DNA from: Streptomyces litmocidini
Lineage (GTDB): Bacteria; Actinomycetota; Actinomycetes; Streptomycetales; Streptomycetaceae
Direction: 5' to 3'
Assembly: GCF_014649755.1 (NCBI RefSeq)
Contig: NZ_BMTQ01000003.1
Coordinates: 186,001-250,000 of the forward strand
Length of the DNA: 64,000 nt
Below the pieces are notes generated by a model. It saw nothing but the letters and a program-made list of their open reading frames with translations, did no database searches and was not told the DNA's origin. Positions 60,880-64,000 of this stretch are shown in pieces. Every line of letters begins with the position of its first letter. Within the stretch, counting starts at the first letter, position 1. Position numbers and translations under genes: made by a program.

Positions 60880-62493
60880 GTGAACGACAGCATCACCGAG
60901 TCCGTCGACGTGGTCGTCGTCGGGGCGGGCGTCACCGGTCTGTACGCCGTGCACAGGCTGCGCGGTCTCGGACACAGCGTGCGCGGCTTCGAGCGCGGGG
61001 ACGACGTGGGCGGCGTCTGGTACTGGAACCGCTACCCCGGCGCGCGCTGCGACGTGGAGTCCGTGGACTACTCGTACTCCTTCGACGAGGAGCTCCAGCA
61101 GGAGTGGGACTGGAGCGAGAAGTACGCCGCGCAGCCGGAGATCGTCCGCTATCTGCGGCACGTCGCCGACCGCTTCGACCTGCGCCGCAGCTACACCTTC
61201 GCGACCTCGGTGACCTCCGCCGAGCTGGACGAGGAGACGCTGCGCTGGACGGTCCGCACGGACGGCGGCGAGGTGGTCTCGGCCCGGTACTGCGTGTTCG
61301 CCGTCGGCTGCCTCTCCAGCACGCACGTGCCGGACGTCCCGGGGGCCGGGGACTTCGCGGGCGCCACGTACCACACCGGTGAGTGGCCGCACGAGGGCGT
61401 GGACTTCGGCGGGCTGCGCGTCGGCGTCCTCGGCACCGGCTCCTCCGGCATCCAGGCCGTTCCCCTGATCGCCGAGCAGGCGGCGCACCTCACCGTCTTC
61501 CAGCGCAGCGCCAACTTCAGCATCCCGGCGGGAAACGCGCCCCTGGACGAGGAGACGCGCCGCCGGCAGAAGGCGGACTACGCCGAACGGCGGCGGCTCT
61601 CGCGGCTCAGCGGCGGCGGTTCGCCGCACGCGGCGCACCCGTCGGCGACGTTCGACGTCTCCCCCGAGGAGCGGCGGGCCGCGTTCGAGGAGCGCTGGGA
61701 ACTCGGCGGCGTCCTGTACTCCAAGACGTTCCCCGACCAGCTCACCGACCGGGCGGCCAACGAGGAGGCCCGCGCCTTCTGGGAGGAGAAGGTCCGCGCG
61801 CTCGTCGAGGACCCGGCCGTCGCGGACCTCCTCGTGCCGACGGACCATCCGATCGGCACCAAGAGGATCGTCACCGACTCGCACTACTACGAGACGTTCA
61901 ACCGCGACGACGTGCGGCTCGTGAGCCTGCGGGAGAACGCGATCGAACGGATCGACCGCACCGGGATCGTGCTGGCCGACGGCAGCCGGGTGGAGCTGGA
62001 CGCGATCGTGTTCGCGACCGGTTTCGACGCGATGACCGGGGCGATCGACCGGGTGGACGTCCGGGGGCGGGGCGGCCGGAGGCTGAAGGACGTGTGGAGC
62101 GGAGGTCCCCGCACCTATCTGGGCCTGGGCGTCGACGGCTTCCCGAACCTGTTCAACCTCACCGGGCCCGGCAGCCCGTCCGTCATGGCCAACGTCGTGC
62201 TCTGCGCCGAGCAGCACGTCGACTGGCTCGCCGACTGCCTGCGCCATCTGGACGAGCACGGCTACCGCGCGATCGAGGCGGACGAGGAGGCCGTCGAGCA
62301 GTGGGTGGCCCAGTGCCGCGACCGGGCGGCGGCCACCCTGTTCCCGGCGGCGAACTCCTGGTACCTGGGGGCCAACATCCCCGGGAAGCCCCGGGTGTTC
62401 ATGCCGTTCGTCGGGGGCTTCGGGGTGTACGGGGAGATCATCGCGGACGTGGCGGCCTCGGGGTACGAGGGGTTCACCCTGATACGGGGCTGA
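60880..62493 (+). CDS. Baeyer-Villiger flavin monooxygenase
   Basis: The 537-residue protein has the FAD motif VVVVGAGVTGLYAVHRL, the type I BVMO fingerprint F-x-G-x-x-x-H-x-x-x-W as FAGATYHTGEW (about 156-166) and an NADPH motif VLGTGSSGIQAVPLIAEQA. FDVSPEERRAAFEERWELGG and FATGFDAMTGAIDRVDVRGR are also typical of cyclohexanone-monooxygenase-like enzymes. It would insert oxygen next to a ketone to give an ester or lactone. GTG start after GAGGAGAG. It ends one base before a perfect 76-bp palindrome. Confidence 0.9.
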   Translation: MNDSITESVDVVVVGAGVTGLYAVHRLRGLGHSVRGFERGDDVGGVWYWNRYPGARCDVESVDYSYSFDEELQQEWDWSEKYAAQPEIVRYLRHVADRFDLRRSYTFATSVTSAELDEETLRWTVRTDGGEVVSARYCVFAVGCLSSTHVPDVPGAGDFAGATYHTGEWPHEGVDFGGLRVGVLGTGSSGIQAVPLIAEQAAHLTVFQRSANFSIPAGNAPLDEETRRRQKADYAERRRLSRLSGGGSPHAAHPSATFDVSPEERRAAFEERWELGGVLYSKTFPDQLTDRAANEEARAFWEEKVRALVEDPAVADLLVPTDHPIGTKRIVTDSHYYETFNRDDVRLVSLRENAIERIDRTGIVLADGSRVELDAIVFATGFDAMTGAIDRVDVRGRGGRRLKDVWSGGPRTYLGLGVDGFPNLFNLTGPGSPSVMANVVLCAEQHVDWLADCLRHLDEHGYRAIEADEEAVEQWVAQCRDRAAATLFPAANSWYLGANIPGKPRVFMPFVGGFGVYGEIIADVAASGYEGFTLIRG

Positions 62494-62494
62494 T

Positions 62495-62570
62495 GCGGTC
62501 CGTACGCGTGCGTGCGCCCCGTCCCCACCCGGCCGGGTGGGGACGGGGCGCACGCACGCGTACGGACCGC
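62495..62570. terminator. Perfect 76-bp palindrome between convergent genes
   Basis: The left arm, 62495-62532, begins GCGGTCCGTACGCGTGCGTG. The right arm, 62533-62570, is its exact reverse complement across all 38 bases, ending CACGCACGCGTACGGACCGC. It starts one base after the monooxygenase stop and ends 13 bases before the esterase stop on the other strand. It would fold into a stem of about 36 bp and act as a bidirectional terminator. This is far longer than ordinary Streptomyces terminators. Confidence 0.9.
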
Positions 62571-62583
62571 GGTCGACGCGGGG

Positions 62584-63498
62584 CTAGAGCCTCCCGAGGG
62601 CCTTGCGCAGGGCCGCGAAGGCGCTCTCGCGGGCCTCGGCCGCCGCCGGCAGGGCGCCCGCCATGGAGAGGAAGCCGTGGAACATCCCGGCGTGGTGGCG
62701 GGCCTCCACGGGGACGCCCGCGGCGGCGAGGGCCTCCGCGTACGCCAGGCCGTCGTCCCGCAGCGGGTCGAAGCCGGCGGTGACGATCTGGGCCGGCGGG
62801 AGCCCGGACAGGTCGGCGCCCGCCAGCGGGGCCGCGTAGGGGCTGGTGCGGTGCGCCGGGGCCTGCAGATAGCCGTCCCAGTACCAGCGCAGGTGGTCGG
62901 CGGTGAGGAAGTAGCCCCGGGCGTTCTCCCGGTGCGAGGGGCGGGAGCGAGTGGGGTCGAGCATCGGGTAGTAGAGCGCCTGGCAGGCGATCCCGGGGCC
63001 GCCCCGGTCGCGGGAGAGCAGGGTGAGGACGGTGGCGAGGTTGGCGCCCGCGCTGTCCCCGGCGACGGCGATCCGCCGGCCCGGGTGGGCCGCCGCCGTC
63101 CACAGCAGGGCCGTGTAGGCGTCCTCGGGGGCGGCGGGGAAGGGGTGCTCGGGGGCGCGACGGTAGTCGACGGAGACGACGACCGCCTCCGTGGCCAGGG
63201 CGAGGGAGCGGCAGAAGGGGTCGTGGCTGTCGAGGTCGCAGAGGACGAAGCCGCCCCCGTGACAGAAGACGATCACGGGGGCGGTCCCGTGGACGGCCGG
63301 ATCGTAGACGCGTACGGGCACGCCGTCGGCGTCCTCGTCCGTGACGCGGGCGACGGGCGGCGGCGGGACGGCGGGCCGGGGGCGGGCGGCGAAGAAGGCG
63401 CGCACCTCGGCGATGTCCGTCATCTCCGTGGCCAGCGGGGGGAAGCCGGCGGTGGCCAGGTCGATGACCTTCTGGACCTCGGGGTCGGGCCGGTTCAC
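62584..63498 (-). CDS. Alpha/beta hydrolase, HSL-family esterase
   Basis: The 304-residue protein has the HSL signature VIVFCHGGGFVLCDLDSHD (H-G-G-G oxyanion hole, about 79-82), nucleophile GDSAGANLA (about 152), Asp in VTAGFDPLRDDG and the catalytic His in MFHGFLSM. The first 60 residues give the N-terminal cap helix. It hydrolyses small esters or lactones and would cleave the product of the monooxygenase. The SDR gene lies upstream in the same direction, 28 bases away. Confidence 0.9.
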   Translation of the reverse strand: MNRPDPEVQKVIDLATAGFPPLATEMTDIAEVRAFFAARPRPAVPPPPVARVTDEDADGVPVRVYDPAVHGTAPVIVFCHGGGFVLCDLDSHDPFCRSLALATEAVVVSVDYRRAPEHPFPAAPEDAYTALLWTAAAHPGRRIAVAGDSAGANLATVLTLLSRDRGGPGIACQALYYPMLDPTRSRPSHRENARGYFLTADHLRWYWDGYLQAPAHRTSPYAAPLAGADLSGLPPAQIVTAGFDPLRDDGLAYAEALAAAGVPVEARHHAGMFHGFLSMAGALPAAAEARESAFAALRKALGRL

Positions 63499-63526
63499 GT
63501 GTCGGCTCCCTTCGGGGTCGGTGGGT

Positions 63527-64000
63527 TCACGCGCTCGTCCCCTTCGGGGCGAGGGCGGGCATGCGGCCGGCCGACGCGCCGCCGTCCACCGCGAGTTCGG
63601 CGCCGGACAGGTAGGAGGAGTCGTCGGAGGCGAGGAAGGCGACGAGGCGGGCGACCTCCTCGGGCTCCCCCACCCGTCCGAGCGGCGCGGCCGGATGCTC
63701 CCTGGTGCCCAGGTGCGCGGTCATGGCGGTGGCGATGGCGCCGGGGTGGACGGAGTTGACCCGGATGCCGTCCGGGCCGAGTTCCAGGGCGGCCGTTCTC
63801 GTGAGGCCCCGCAGGCCCCACTTCGCGGCCCCGTAGGCGCCGTGGCCCCAGATGCCCTGGAGGCCTGCCTGCGAGGAGATGTTGACGATGGACCCGCCGC
63901 CGCCCTCCTTCATCGCTCCGGCGACGGCGCGGACGCCGAGGAACGGACCGACCAGGTTGACGCGGAGGATCGCCTCCAGACGGGCCGGGTCCTCCTCGGT
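63527..64000 (-). CDS. SDR alcohol/hydroxysteroid dehydrogenase, C-terminal part (cut by window edge)
   Basis: The frame continues past the right edge. The visible 157 residues include ILRVNLVGPFLGVRAVAGAM, the Ser block VNISSQAGLQGIWGHG, Y-x-x-x-K in AYGAAKWGL and the C-terminal end LSGAELAVDGGASAGRMP. It resembles 3-alpha/20-beta-hydroxysteroid or cycloalkanol dehydrogenases. The NAD-binding N-terminus lies outside the window. It would oxidise a secondary alcohol to the ketone used by the monooxygenase. Confidence 0.85.
   Translation of the reverse strand, partial: TEEDPARLEAILRVNLVGPFLGVRAVAGAMKEGGGGSIVNISSQAGLQGIWGHGAYGAAKWGLRGLTRTAALELGPDGIRVNSVHPGAIATAMTAHLGTREHPAAPLGRVGEPEEVARLVAFLASDDSSYLSGAELAVDGGASAGRMPALAPKGTSA

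Overview
The window is chromosomal DNA of a Streptomyces or very close actinomycete. The evidence is very high GC throughout, frequent GTG starts, many 1-23 bp gene overlaps, an SsgA-like sporulation regulator, a mycothiol-S-transferase-type protein, a Streptomyces-type gas vesicle operon (gvpO-A-F-G-J-L-S-K), several SpoIIE-type PP2C phosphatases and IS5/ISAs1-type transposase fossils. No rRNA, tRNA or CRISPR was seen.

Region 1 (1-14,524, + strand) is one tightly coupled operon that looks like a C7-cyclitol pseudo-oligosaccharide biosynthetic cluster. It holds the permeases of an ABC-2 exporter, an APH-fold kinase, two paralogous GlgA-like glycosyltransferases (the second fused to a HAD phosphatase), a GlgC-like nucleotidyltransferase, a GH77 4-alpha-glucanotransferase, a 2-epi-5-epi-valiolone synthase-like sugar phosphate cyclase, a cupin, a ROK kinase and an RmlD-like reductase. 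The set parallels the cyclitol arm of acarbose biosynthesis (AcbC, AcbM, AcbU, AcbR, AcbS, AcbQ and the AcbWXY exporter). Within the window it lacks the dTDP-sugar synthase, dehydratase and aminotransferase that supply the amino sugar, so an oxygen-linked rather than nitrogen-linked product is a reasonable hypothesis. The operon is cut by the left window edge.

Region 2 (14.6-19.0 kb) carries an alpha/beta hydrolase with a divergent MarR regulator and a palindromic operator, two DUF2267 genes, an Hsp20 gene facing its probable regulator across two identical-arm palindromes, and an SsgA-like protein. Region 3 (19.0-24.4 kb) is an IS graveyard: three broken transposases surround a FAD oxidoreductase/DapB-like dehydrogenase pair and two poorly known genes. 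Region 4 (24.3-28.3 kb) has a DUF6445-type oxygenase-like gene, a mycothiol-type protein, a 47-bp-period repeat, an unknown protein and an orphan sugar-binding lipoprotein.

Region 5 (28.3-40.3 kb) reads as a general/osmotic stress island. It has an SDR, a flavodoxin-like protein, a GAF-PAS-GAF-PP2C phosphatase, a STAS protein with Cys at the usual phospho-Ser position, a winged-helix regulator, the gvp operon, two divergent genes for extreme polyampholyte/acidic-tail proteins, CsbD, a small basic protein and a GlsB-type membrane protein. Region 6 (40.3-51.5 kb) has an ISAs1 fossil, small secreted or membrane proteins, a VanZ/two-component system locus, an aminotransferase-EamA exporter pair divergent from an Lrp regulator, and pyruvate carboxylase. 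Region 7 (51.6-59.1 kb) has a GAF-PP2C-HATPase protein, a secreted phytase-like protein, a secreted M4 metalloprotease with a LysR regulator, a beta-carbonic anhydrase and a Sua5-type protein. Region 8 (59.3-64.0 kb) has an acyl-CoA ligase, a Baeyer-Villiger monooxygenase, an HSL esterase and an SDR. Together these make a plausible alicyclic alcohol/ketone catabolic module, split by a perfect 76-bp palindrome between convergent genes.

All functions are inferred by reading motifs and context; no database search was run.
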